From: Gemmobacter sp. 24YEA27
Lineage (GTDB): Bacteria; Pseudomonadota; Alphaproteobacteria; Rhodobacterales; Rhodobacteraceae
Reading direction: 5' to 3'
Assembly: GCF_030052995.1 (NCBI RefSeq)
Contig: NZ_JASJPW010000001.1
Location: 2,160,001 to 2,224,000, forward strand
DNA length: 64,000 nt
Made by a program: the position numbers and the translations under genes. The notes beneath the pieces are model-generated. The model did not search any database and had not been told where the DNA came from. It was given only the letters and a program-made list of their open reading frames with translations. Within the stretch, counting starts at the first letter, position 1, and each line of letters opens with the position of its first letter. Positions 29,853 to 39,103 of the stretch are shown here, piece after piece.

Positions 29853-32293
29853 ATGACGGAACTGGCCAGCGCGCGGGTCGCGATCATCGGGGGGGCGTGG
29901 TGGGCGTCTCGGCCCTTTACCACCTTGCGAAAGCAGGCTGGAAAGATGTGATCCTGCTGGAGAAAAACGAGCTGACCGCCGGCTCGACATGGCATGCGGC
30001 GGGGAATGTGCCGACATTTTCCGCCTCCTGGTCGATCATGAATATGCAGCGCTATTCGGCGGGGCTTTATCGCGGGCTTGGCGATGAGGTCGGCTATCCG
30101 ATGAATTACCATGTCACCGGATCTGTCCGGCTGGGGCACAGCGAGGAGCGGCTGCTGGAATTTAAGCGTGTCGCCGGCATGGGGCGCTACCAGGGTATGG
30201 ATCTGGAAGTGCTGGGGCCGGATGAGATCCGGGGGCGCTATCCTTTCCTTGAGACCCATGATCTGACCGGGGCGCTTTATGATCCCTATGACGGCGATAT
30301 TGATCCGGCGCAGCTGACCCAGGCGCTGGCCACAGGGGCGCGCCAGATGGGGGCGCGCATCGAGCGGTTCTGCCCGGTGACAGCGGCGAAATGGACCGGC
30401 TCTGAATGGGTGCTTTCGACGCCGAAGGGCGAGGTGCGGGCGGAATATGTCGTCAATGCCGCAGGCTACTATGCGGCCGAGGTCGGCAGGCTCTTCAACC
30501 GCCGGGTGCCGATGATGGTGATGAGCCATCAGTATCTTTTGTTCGACACCATCCCGGAGCTGGAGGCCTGGTCGAAAGAAAGCGGCGCCAAGCTGCCCCT
30601 GCTGCGCGATGTCGATTCGAGCTATTACCTGCGTCAGGAGAAGATGGGCTTCAACCTCGGCCCTTATGAGAATCCCTGCCGTGCGCATTGGGCGACACCC
30701 GATGACCCGATGCCAGAGGATTTCAGCTTTCAGCTCTTCCCCGATGATCTGGAGCGGCTGGAATGGCATATTGCTGACGCGATGGCCCGGGTGCCGCTGC
30801 TGGAGAAGGCGGCGCTGCAAAAGGTCATCAACGGGCCGATCCCCTACACGCCGGATGGCAATCCGCTGATCGGGCCGATGCCTGGTGTGCCGAATGCCTT
30901 TGAAGCCTGTGTCTTCACCTTTGGCATCTGCCAGGGTGGCGGGGCCGGCAAGGTGCTGGCCGAATGGATCACCGAGGGCGCGACCGAATGGGATATGTGG
31001 TCCTGCGATCCGCGCCGGTTTACCGGGTTTGAGGATCACGATTACTGCGTCGCCAAGGGCAAGGAAGTCTATGGCAACGAATATGCGATGCATTTCCCGC
31101 ATCACGCCTGGGGCGAGGGGCGCGGCAAGAAGCTGTCACCGGTGCATGACCAGGTGGCGGCACTCGGCGCGCAATTCGGGCCCTTTAATGGCTGGGAGCG
31201 CGCGCTCTGGTATGCGCGGCCCGGCGATGACGTGACTGAGGCGGCGCAGCGCACCTGGAAGCGCGAAGGGCCGTGGTTCGGGGCGGTGAAGGCCGAATGT
31301 GATGCGGTGCGCGATGCCTGCGGTATCCTCGATCTGCCGGGCTTCTCGCGGTACTGGCTGTCGGGTGAAGGGGCGGCGGCCTGGTTGCTGGCGCAAACCA
31401 CCGGCAAGTTGCCATCGGTCGGGCGGCTGGGCCTGGCCTATTTCGCCGATGACAAGGGCCGGATCGTCACAGAAATGTCGGTCGCCCGCTTTGCGGAAGA
31501 TGAGATCCTGCTGATCACGGCGGCAACGGCGCAGTCGCATGACCGGGCCTGGCTGGAACGGCATCTTGCGCAAGGGCTGACGCTGACCGAGGTCACCAAT
31601 GACTGGTCCTGCCAGATCCTGACCGGGCCGCAGGCGCGGGCGGTGCTGGAGGCGGCGGGGACGGAGGCTGATCTTGCGAAGGGCTGGCTCTCGCATCAGA
31701 CCGGGCGGATTGCCGGGCGCGAGGTCTGGCTGGCGCGGGTGAGTTTTGCCGGGGAGCTTGGCTGGGAGATCCATTCCCGCCTGGCCGATACGCCCGTGGT
31801 CTGGGATGCGATCCTGGCGGCAGGCGCGCCTTTGGGGCTGAAACCCTTCGGGATGTTTGCGCTGAATTCGCTGCGGATCGAGAAAGGTTATCGCGGATGG
31901 AAGGGCGATCTTTCGACCGATTACACTGTCTTGCAGGGCGGTCTTGAGAGATTTGTCGATTGGGGCAAAACCGACTTCCGCGGTCGCGCAGCCCTGAAGG
32001 CCGAGAAGCAGGCCGGTGTTGCGAAGCGCTTTGCGACCCTGGTGATCGAGGCAGGTGCCTTTGATCCGCCCTATATGTCAACGATCTGGAAAGGCGATCA
32101 GGTCGTGGGCGAACTGACCTCGGGCTATTTCGGGCATCGGGTTGGAAAATGCATTGGTCTCGGGATGTTGCGGGCTGATCTGAATGTGCCGGGTGAGGCG
32201 CTGGAGGTTGAGATCTTCGGCGAGCGCTTTGCTGCGGTGGTGCAGGCGGATGAGCCGCTCTGGGATGCGAAGAACGCGCGGATCCGCGCCTGA
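29853..32293 (+). CDS. FAD-dependent DMGDH/sarcosine dehydrogenase-like protein with GcvT domain (one-base frameshift at the 5' end)
   Basis: About 813 residues after repair. The N-terminal DAO/FAD domain should begin ARVAIIGGGVVGVSALYHLAKAG. In the given sequence the run of G at 29889-29895 has seven bases where eight are needed, which breaks the dinucleotide-binding loop. ATG 29853 follows AGGGAG. The FAD domain continues with STWHAAGNVPTF. The C-terminal folate-binding GcvT and GcvT_C parts cover ~430-813 (GFSRYWLSGEGAAAWLL, SFAGELGWEIHS, RIEKGYRGWKGDL). Members demethylate N-methyl amino compounds and pass the C1 unit to tetrahydrofolate; the exact substrate is not predictable. Confidence 0.85.
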
Positions 32294-32308
32294 CCTGAAT
32301 GCGGGACC

Positions 32309-32394
32309 GGGGCGCTGCCCCATGCCACCGGATCGCCTGATCCGGTGGCGCTGATCCGGGGCATACCCGGGATATTTACAGACAGATGAAAGGG
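32309..32394 (+). repeat. intergenic hairpin plus GATATTT...ACAGATGAA motif, copy B
   Basis: GGGGCGCTGCCCC is followed by a perfect 11-bp hairpin (GCCACCGGATC at 32324-32334 with GATCCGGTGGC at 32339-32349), then CCCGGGATATTT-N6-ACAGATGAAAGGG. The terminal GAAAGGG doubles as the ribosome-binding site of the next gene (GTG 32402). Confidence 0.75.
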
Positions 32395-32401
32395 TAACAT
32401 C

Positions 32402-34861
32402 GTGGTCGATGTTCCGAAAACGGCGCGGGCAGTGGTGATCGGGGGCGGCATTTCTGGCTGTTCGGTGGCCTATCACCTCGCGAAAGCGGGCTGGACGGAT
32501 GTGGTGTTGCTGGAGCGTCGCAAGCTGACCTCGGGCACCACCTGGCACGCGGCGGGCCTGATCGGGCAGCTGCGCGCCAATCAGAATATGACGCGGCTCG
32601 CGAAATATTCGGCGGATCTTTACGGCAGGCTCGAAGAAGAGACCGGCGTTGCGACGGGCCTGAAACGGGTCGGCTCGATGACCGTTGCCCTGACCGAAGA
32701 CCGGCTGCAGGAGATCTTGCGCCAGGCGACGGTGGCGCGGATCTTCGGTGTGGATGTGACCGAGATTTCTCCGTCTGAAATCAAGGCGATGTATCCGCAT
32801 CTTAACACCGGTGGCGTGATCGGCGGCGTGCATCTGCCGGGCGATGGTCAATGTGATCCGGCCAATATCGCGATGGCACTGGCCAAAGGCGCGCGGATGC
32901 GCGGCGCGAAGATTGTCGAGGGCGTCAAGGTCACTGGTGTGACAGAGGGGCAGGCTGCGGGCGGCAAGCGCCAGGTCACGGGCGTCGACTATGAGGGGCC
33001 GGAGGGCCCGGGCCATATCGCCGCCGATGTCGTGATCAATTGCGGCGGCATGTGGGGGCGTGACCTTGCGGCGCAGTCTGGGGTCACGCTGCCGCTGCAT
33101 GCCTGCGAGCATTTCTACCTGCTGACCGAGCCGGTGGCGGGCCTCACCGATATGCCGGTTCTGCGGGTGCCGGATGAATGCGCCTATTACAAGACCGATG
33201 CCGGCAAGATGATGGTCGGCGCCTTCGAGCCGGTGGCGAAACCCTGGGGAATGGCGGGGATCCGCGAGGATTTCGAATTTGATACCCTCCCCGAAGACTG
33301 GGATCATTTCGCGCCCATTCTGGAGGATGCGGCGAACCGGATGCCGATGTTCCAGACCGCCGGCATCCACACTTTCTTTAATGGTCCTGAAAGCTTTACC
33401 CCCGATGATCGCTATTACCTTGGCCCCGCGCCGGAGTTGGGCGGCTATTGGGTGGCGGCAGGCTATAATTCGGTCGGGATCGTGTCTTCGGGCGGCGCAG
33501 GCATGGCGCTGGCGGAGTGGATCACGACCGGAGAGGCTCCGTTCGATCTCTGGGATGTGGATATTCGCCGGGCACAGCCGTTCCAGAAGAACCGCCGCTA
33601 TCTGAAGGATCGGGTGACCGAGACCCTGGGGCTGCTTTATGCCGATCACTATCCCTACCGCCAGGTGGTCACCGCGCGGGGCGTGCGGCGGACGCCTTTG
33701 CATGAGCATCTGAAGGCGCGCGGTGCGGTCTTTGGCGAGGTTGCGGGCTGGGAGCGGGCGAACTGGTTCGCGCGGGACGGCCAGGAACGGGAATATCGCT
33801 ACGCCTGGGGGCGGCAGAACTGGTTTGAGAACCAGAAGGCCGAGCATATGGCGGTGCGCGAGAATGTCGGGCTCTTCGACATGTCGAGCTTTGGCAAGAT
33901 CCGGGTCGAGGGGCGCGATGCGGTCACCTTCCTGAACCGGATCTGTGCGGGTCAGATGGATGTGGCGCCAGGTCGCATCGTCTATACCCAGATGCTGAAC
34001 CAGAAGGGCGGCATCGAGAGCGATCTGACCGTGACGCGGCTGTCGGAGCGGGCCTTCATGCTGGTGGTGCCGGGTGCCACTTTGCAGCGTGATCTGGCCT
34101 GGCTGCGCCGCCATCTCGGCGATGAATTCGTGGTGATCACCGATGTGACGGCGGCGGAATCGGTGCTTTGTGTCATGGGGCCGAAATCGCGCGAGCTGCT
34201 GCAAAAGATCAGCCCGAATGATTTCTCGAATACGGCGCATCCTTTCGCGACCATGCGCGAGATCGAGGTCGGATACGGGCTCGCCCGGGCGCATCGGGTG
34301 ACCTATGTCGGCGAGCTTGGCTGGGAGCTTTATGTGTCAAGCGACCAGACTGCGCATGTGTTTGAGGCGCTGGAGGCGGCAGGGGCGGATCTGGGGCTGA
34401 AGCTTTGCGGGCTGCATGCGCTGGACAGCTGTCGGATCGAAAAGGGCTACCGCCACTGGGGCCATGACATCACCGATGAGGATCACGTGCTGGAGGCCGG
34501 ACTTGGCTTTGCCGTGCGCACCAAAAAGCCGGAGTTCATCGGGCGTGACGCTGTGCTGCGGGTCGAAGCCGAAGGCGTGGCGCGGCGGATGGTGCAGTTC
34601 AGGCTGGAGGATCCCTCCGTTTCGCTCTTCCACAATGAGGCGATCGTGCGCGACGGCGAGATCGTCGGCCCGGTGACATCTGCAAATTACGGTCATGCTT
34701 TGGGCGGCGCCATCGGCATGGGCTATGTGCCCTGCAAGGGGCAGAGCGAGGCGGAGGTGCTGGGATCTGCCTATGAGATTGAAGTGGCAGGCGTGCGGCA
34801 CAGGGCTGTCGCGAGCCTTGCGCCGATGTATGATCCGAAATCGGAGCGTATTCGTATGTGA
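32402..34861 (+). CDS. FAD-dependent DMGDH/sarcosine dehydrogenase-like protein with GcvT domain
   Basis: An 819-residue paralogue of the preceding gene, intact. The FAD site VVIGGGISGCSVAYHLAKAG stands at the N-terminus, then GTTWHAAGLIGQLRA, and near residue 340 PDDRYYLGPAPELGG. The C-terminal folate half contains LFDMSSFGKIRVEG, YVGELGWELYV and SCRIEKGYRHWGHDIT. Start is GTG at 32402. Two such paralogues in tandem suggest stepwise or parallel oxidation of related methylated amines, the likely core of the catabolic cluster controlled by the divergent LysR gene. Confidence 0.92.
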   Translation: MVDVPKTARAVVIGGGISGCSVAYHLAKAGWTDVVLLERRKLTSGTTWHAAGLIGQLRANQNMTRLAKYSADLYGRLEEETGVATGLKRVGSMTVALTEDRLQEILRQATVARIFGVDVTEISPSEIKAMYPHLNTGGVIGGVHLPGDGQCDPANIAMALAKGARMRGAKIVEGVKVTGVTEGQAAGGKRQVTGVDYEGPEGPGHIAADVVINCGGMWGRDLAAQSGVTLPLHACEHFYLLTEPVAGLTDMPVLRVPDECAYYKTDAGKMMVGAFEPVAKPWGMAGIREDFEFDTLPEDWDHFAPILEDAANRMPMFQTAGIHTFFNGPESFTPDDRYYLGPAPELGGYWVAAGYNSVGIVSSGGAGMALAEWITTGEAPFDLWDVDIRRAQPFQKNRRYLKDRVTETLGLLYADHYPYRQVVTARGVRRTPLHEHLKARGAVFGEVAGWERANWFARDGQEREYRYAWGRQNWFENQKAEHMAVRENVGLFDMSSFGKIRVEGRDAVTFLNRICAGQMDVAPGRIVYTQMLNQKGGIESDLTVTRLSERAFMLVVPGATLQRDLAWLRRHLGDEFVVITDVTAAESVLCVMGPKSRELLQKISPNDFSNTAHPFATMREIEVGYGLARAHRVTYVGELGWELYVSSDQTAHVFEALEAAGADLGLKLCGLHALDSCRIEKGYRHWGHDITDEDHVLEAGLGFAVRTKKPEFIGRDAVLRVEAEGVARRMVQFRLEDPSVSLFHNEAIVRDGEIVGPVTSANYGHALGGAIGMGYVPCKGQSEAEVLGSAYEIEVAGVRHRAVASLAPMYDPKSERIRM

Positions 34862-34870
34862 CAGGCCGTG

Positions 34871-34920
34871 CCGGGGGGCTTTCTGCCCCCGCACCCCCGA
34901 GGATATTTGAGGACTGATGA
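34871..34920 (+). repeat. intergenic hairpin plus GATATTT motif, copy C
   Basis: GGGGGGC...GCCCCC hairpin followed by CCCCCGAGGATATTT and GGACTGATGA, running directly into the ATG at 34921. Same architecture as copies A and B. Confidence 0.65.
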
Positions 34921-35754
34921 ATGAAGCTGGCGGCGCGGCATCAGGTTTTTGCGGATCTTCACCATTCGGGCTGTTTTGTGATTCCCAATCCCTGGGACCG
35001 GGGATCGGCACGGATGATGGCGGCTTTGGGCGCAAAGGCGCTGGCGACGTCGTCGGCGGCGCATGCCTTCACGCTCGGGCGGCCGGATATGGGGGGCGTC
35101 AGCCGGGATGAGGCGCTGGCCCATGCGGCGGATCTGATCTCTGCCACCGATCTGCCGGTTTCGGGCGATTTCGAAAACGGTTTCGGCGATGCGCCGGAGG
35201 AGGTGGCCAGGACCGTGCGGCTGGCCGCAGAGGTCGGGCTTTCGGGGATTTCGGTTGAGGATACCCGGATGGTTGCGGGCAGCCCGGCTTATGAGTTCGG
35301 GCTTGCAGTGGAGCGGGTGAGGGCAGGGGTTGCCGCATCCCGCGCCCTTGGCCGGCCTTTCGTGTTCTGCGCGCGCGCCGACGGGGTGATGAACGGGGCC
35401 TACGATCTGGCCGAGGGGATCCGCCGTTTGCAGGCCTTTGAACTGGCGGGCGCGGATCTTTTATATCTGCCGGTGCCACCGGGGCGGGCAGAACTTGCGC
35501 AGGTTCTTGCGTCGGTCAGGGCGCCGGTCAATGCGCTGGCGGCGGGACCGTTGAAGGCGATGACGGTGGCAGAGCTTGCCGCCATGGGGGTGCGGCGGAT
35601 CTCGACCGGCAGCCAGATCGCGCGACTGACCCATGCTGCGATCCGGGACGCGACGGCTGCGATGCTGGGTGAGGGCAGCTTCGCGCCGCTCAGTGCCTCG
35701 GCCCCGGGGGATGAGATTGACAGACTGCTTTTGCGCGGTGCAGCGCAGGCATGA
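34921..35754 (+). CDS. isocitrate lyase/PEP mutase superfamily protein
   Basis: A 277-residue TIM-barrel protein of the ICL/PEPM superfamily, which cleave or rearrange C-C or P-C bonds of 2-oxo or 2-hydroxy acids. Diagnostic pieces are NPWDRGSARMMAALG, the metal-site region PVSGDFENGFGDAPEEV, GISVEDTRM and FCARADG. The classic ICL catalytic KKCGH is absent, which favours the oxaloacetate-decarboxylase/PEP-mutase-like branch. It lies 60 bp after the second oxidoreductase and is probably co-transcribed. Confidence 0.82.
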   Translation: MKLAARHQVFADLHHSGCFVIPNPWDRGSARMMAALGAKALATSSAAHAFTLGRPDMGGVSRDEALAHAADLISATDLPVSGDFENGFGDAPEEVARTVRLAAEVGLSGISVEDTRMVAGSPAYEFGLAVERVRAGVAASRALGRPFVFCARADGVMNGAYDLAEGIRRLQAFELAGADLLYLPVPPGRAELAQVLASVRAPVNALAAGPLKAMTVAELAAMGVRRISTGSQIARLTHAAIRDATAAMLGEGSFAPLSASAPGDEIDRLLLRGAAQA

Positions 35755-36457
35755 CATCCGGCCCGCGCGGAGCGCCGGCCGGGGGCAGGAACAGACCGCA
35801 GCGCGCATCACGATTAACGTAAGGGGGCTACACGGGATCATGCGTGCGCTCAGGGTAACGGGCGTGGACGCCGGTTGCGGTTCAGTGCGCTCTGGCGGAA
35901 GCGCTGCGGGTGAGGGCGGCGCCTTTGCCGGAAGGTTATGCGCCCGATCCCGTCCGGGCGGTGTGTGACACGGCGCGGCGGGGCGCTGGTCCCGACAGTC
36001 TTGATTTCTGGCCGCGCGGCATGGAGTGCTGTTACGGAGGTGTGCATCCGGCGCGACACGCGGGTGCTTTTGCTGGCAGCGGGACAGGCTTTGCCGGGAC
36101 GCTCCCCGTACTGACTGCCCCGGACTGACCGCCAGCCGCATCGCTGTTCCCGGGCCGCAGGCTCTCCGATATGCAGACGGATTGGGAGACGGCGATCCCC
36201 GGTTCTCTGGCCGGGCTTTCCAGGGCGAAATTCCCTGTCCGAATACCGGCGACCAGCTGCTGCCCGACCGGGCAATAGCGAAGATGGACGGGTGTTTTGC
36301 CAAAGCCGGTTGCCGGATAGATCCGCAGAGCGACACCCCCTGGGGGCGCGGGTCAAATTGGTGTGCCGCTGAGCTTGCGCGTTGGGGTAATCCACCGCAA
36401 TCTGCGCCAAAAGGCGGCGCTGCCAGGGCACCGCCGTTGCAATGACAGGAGGATGAT
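35755..36457. other. 700-bp stretch without a recognisable gene
   Basis: Open frames on both strands show no family features. The last bases (GACAGGAGGATGAT) supply a strong ribosome-binding site for the aldehyde dehydrogenase at 36458, so a promoter for that gene probably lies here; I could not identify one with confidence. Confidence 0.5.
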
Positions 36458-37894
36458 ATGGCGAACTCAAAGCATCTGGGGCAATTCTACATCAGTGGCG
36501 GCTGGGTCGATCCGCTGCCCGGGGGCACGAAAGCCGGGGTCGAAAACCCGGCGACCGAGGAAATCGTCGGGGATATCGCGCTTGGCACCGAGGCGGATGC
36601 GGATCGGGCGATTCTGGCGGCGCGGGCGGCTTTTGACGACTGGACTGTGGTGCCGGTGGAAGAGCGCATCGCGCTCGTGAAGAAAATCCTCGAGGTCTAT
36701 AATTCCCGCTATGAGGACTTTGCCCAGGCGATGTCGACCGAGATGGGCGCGCCGATCGAATGGGCGCGCGGCGCGCAGGCCTGGGCGGGGCAGGTTCATA
36801 TCGAATCGACCATCAAAGCCGCCGAAGAGATGGTCTGGGAATATATGCGCGGCGATACCCGCATCGTGATGGAGGGGATCGGCGTCTGCGCCCTGATCAC
36901 GCCCTGGAACTGGCCGATGAACCAGATTGCCTGCAAGGTGGCACCGGCGCTGATCGCAGGCTGCACCATGGTGCTGAAACCCTCGGAAATCGCGCCGCTT
37001 TCGGGGCTTTTGTTCGCGGAGGTCTGCCATGAGGCCGGGGTACCGGCGGGGGTCTTCAACCTGGTGAATGGCGTGGGGCCGGTCGTGGGCGCGCGGATGT
37101 CGTCGCATCCCGAGGTGGATATGGTGAGCTTCACCGGATCGACCCGGGCGGGCACCGCGATTGCCGCCGCTGCCGCGCCGACGGTCAAACGTGTCGCACA
37201 GGAACTGGGCGGCAAAAGTCCGAATATCATCCTGCCTTCGGCCGATATTCATGAGGCGGTGAAGGCGGGTGTGGCGGGCTGTTTCGCCAATACCGGGCAA
37301 AGCTGCGATGCACCGACGCGGATGTTCGTGCCGCGCGCCGCGACAGCAGCTGCCTATGCCGCCGCGAAAGAGGCCGCTGATGAAGTGGTGATCGGGGCGA
37401 CGACCGATGCCGCGACCACGATGGGGCCGCTGATCTCGAAACTGCAATTTGACAAGGTTCAGGGCATGATCCAGGCCGGCATTGACGAGGGCGCGACGCT
37501 GATCAGCGGAGGCACCGGCCGGCCCCAGGGCGTCAATCGCGGCTGGTATGTACAGCCGACCATCTTCGGCGATGTCACCAATGAGATGACCATCTCGCGC
37601 GAGGAAATCTTCGGGCCGGTGCTGGCGATCCTGCCCTATGACAGCATCGACGATGCGGTCCGGATGGCGAATGACACGCCCTATGGCCTTGCCGCCTATA
37701 TCGCCGGCCCCGTTGAAGAGGCCAAACCGATTGCCCGGCGGTTGCGGGCCGGGACGGTGAACCTCAACTACCCGGACTGGGACACCTTCGCGCCCTTTGG
37801 GGGCTATAAGCAATCCGGCAACGGGCGCGAATATGCCGATTGGGGCATCCATGATTTCTGTGAAATCAAGGGCGTGGTCGGCTGGGGCGCCTGA
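36458..37894 (+). CDS. aldehyde dehydrogenase family protein
   Basis: A 478-residue NAD(P)-dependent aldehyde dehydrogenase. It has the cofactor region ITPWNWPMNQIACKVAPAL, general base Glu249 (QELGGKSP), nucleophile Cys283 (TGQSCDAP) and the late motif EEIFGPVLAI. The close of the protein, FAPFGGYKQSGNGREYADWGI, is typical of broad-specificity members. It follows the amine-oxidising genes and may remove aldehydes formed from their products, but the substrate is not defined. Confidence 0.92.
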   Translation: MANSKHLGQFYISGGWVDPLPGGTKAGVENPATEEIVGDIALGTEADADRAILAARAAFDDWTVVPVEERIALVKKILEVYNSRYEDFAQAMSTEMGAPIEWARGAQAWAGQVHIESTIKAAEEMVWEYMRGDTRIVMEGIGVCALITPWNWPMNQIACKVAPALIAGCTMVLKPSEIAPLSGLLFAEVCHEAGVPAGVFNLVNGVGPVVGARMSSHPEVDMVSFTGSTRAGTAIAAAAAPTVKRVAQELGGKSPNIILPSADIHEAVKAGVAGCFANTGQSCDAPTRMFVPRAATAAAYAAAKEAADEVVIGATTDAATTMGPLISKLQFDKVQGMIQAGIDEGATLISGGTGRPQGVNRGWYVQPTIFGDVTNEMTISREEIFGPVLAILPYDSIDDAVRMANDTPYGLAAYIAGPVEEAKPIARRLRAGTVNLNYPDWDTFAPFGGYKQSGNGREYADWGIHDFCEIKGVVGWGA

Positions 37895-38000
37895 ACGAGG
37901 CGTCGCGCCTGCCCCCGGACGCAACTCTTCCGGGGGCGCATAGCAGATGTGCAGCGGAGAGCCCTTGAATGTCCCGGGGCAGAGGCGTTGACTGTGGACT

Positions 38001-38026
38001 GGCGGGGGGCGTTTCCCCCGCCTTTT
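38001..38026 (+). terminator. intrinsic terminator after the aldehyde dehydrogenase
   Basis: Stem GGCGGGGG/CCCCCGCC followed by TTTT. An additional 9-bp hairpin without U-tract (GCCCCCGGA/TCCGGGGGC, 37911-37937) precedes it. The next gene starts 20 bases later with its own GGAGGAG ribosome-binding site. Confidence 0.75.
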
Positions 38027-38046
38027 CAACATCCGGAGGAGCGGCC

Positions 38047-38946
38047 ATGCGCTATGGCTATGTTGGTCTGGGCAATCTCGGCGGTCACCTGGCGGCAAGC
38101 CTGCTCAGGGCTGGGTTCGATGTCACGGTCTGGGACCGCGATCCGGCAGCCGTTGACCGGCTTTGCGGCAAAGGCGGCGACCGTGTCGGCTCGCTGGAGG
38201 ACCTCGCACAACAGGTTGACCATGTTTTCACCTGTCTGCCCTCGCCCCAGGCTTCGGAAACCGTGCTGGCGCAGATGCTGCCTTTCATGAAACCCGGATC
38301 GAGCTGGATCGAGAATTCGACGCTCGGGCGCGATGATGTGCTGCGGCTTGCGGGGCTTGCGCGCAGTGCGGGCGTTCGGATGATGGAGGCGCCGGTGACC
38401 GGTGGTGTCCATCTGGCGGCGAAAGGCGAGATCACCGTCCTCGCCGGGGGGGACCGTGATCTTTACGATCTGCATTTCCCGGCGCTTGAGGTGATCGGCG
38501 GCAAGATTTTCCATATGGGGCCGCTTGGCACTGCGGCGGTGATCAAGGTGATCACCAATATGCTGGCCTTCATCCATCTCGTCGCCGATGGCGAGGCATT
38601 GATGCTCGCGAAACGCGGCGGGCTTGACCTGAAAACCGCCTGGGAGGCGATTGCGGCCTCATCGGGCAGCTCTTTCGTGCATGAGACCGAGGGCCAGCTG
38701 ATCCTGAATGGCAGTTACGATGTCGGTTTCTCGATGGATCTGGCGCTGAAGGATCTGGGTTTCGCCATCGGATTTGGCCGCGAATTCGGGGTGCCGCTGG
38801 ACCTGGCCTCGCAGGTCAACCAGACCTTCCTGCGCGGGCGCGCGGCCTTTGGCGGGCAGGCGCAATCGACCCAGATCGTGAAACTGCTCGAGGAACTGCT
38901 TGCCACGGATTTGCGCGCCGAAGGTTTTCCGGACCGGCTGGAATGA
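38047..38946 (+). CDS. 3-hydroxyisobutyrate dehydrogenase-family NAD(P) oxidoreductase
   Basis: A 299-residue beta-hydroxyacid dehydrogenase. The N-terminal dinucleotide motif is GYVGLGNLGGHLA, the substrate-binding motif EAPVTGGVHLAAKGEITVLAGG, and the catalytic lysine region GTAAVIKVITNMLAF. The C-terminal all-alpha domain follows. The start ATG 38047 is set by GGAGGAG; the frame is open 26 codons upstream through the terminator. A role in reducing or oxidising a semialdehyde from the neighbouring pathway is inferred from position only. Confidence 0.9.
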   Translation: MRYGYVGLGNLGGHLAASLLRAGFDVTVWDRDPAAVDRLCGKGGDRVGSLEDLAQQVDHVFTCLPSPQASETVLAQMLPFMKPGSSWIENSTLGRDDVLRLAGLARSAGVRMMEAPVTGGVHLAAKGEITVLAGGDRDLYDLHFPALEVIGGKIFHMGPLGTAAVIKVITNMLAFIHLVADGEALMLAKRGGLDLKTAWEAIAASSGSSFVHETEGQLILNGSYDVGFSMDLALKDLGFAIGFGREFGVPLDLASQVNQTFLRGRAAFGGQAQSTQIVKLLEELLATDLRAEGFPDRLE

Positions 38947-39030
38947 GCGGGCGGCAAAGCCGGCATTTGCCAGAGCCCAATCCGGTGCTAGACATGGCAT
39001 TGTCGGGCCGATAGAAGGCTGGCATCGTAA

Positions 39031-39044
39031 CGTTAGCGCTAACG
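39031..39044. promoter_or_regulatory. LacI-type palindromic operator upstream of zwf
   Basis: CGTTAGCGCTAACG is a perfect 14-bp palindrome 60 bp before the zwf start. It matches the GTTAGCGCTAAC form recognised by many LacI/GalR-family repressors. No LacI-family gene is in the window. Confidence 0.7.
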
Positions 39045-39103
39045 GTCCTGCGAAGCCGTGATGGCAACCGCACCGGACCGTGATCAATAAAGACAGGGAT
39101 TCC

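Noticed and set aside
6757..29895. Programmed ribosomal frameshifting as explanation for the split genes
   Set aside because: The genes are unrelated, all need the same one-base gain, and mostly at plain G/C runs without slippery heptamers or pseudoknots; a sequencing artefact is simpler.
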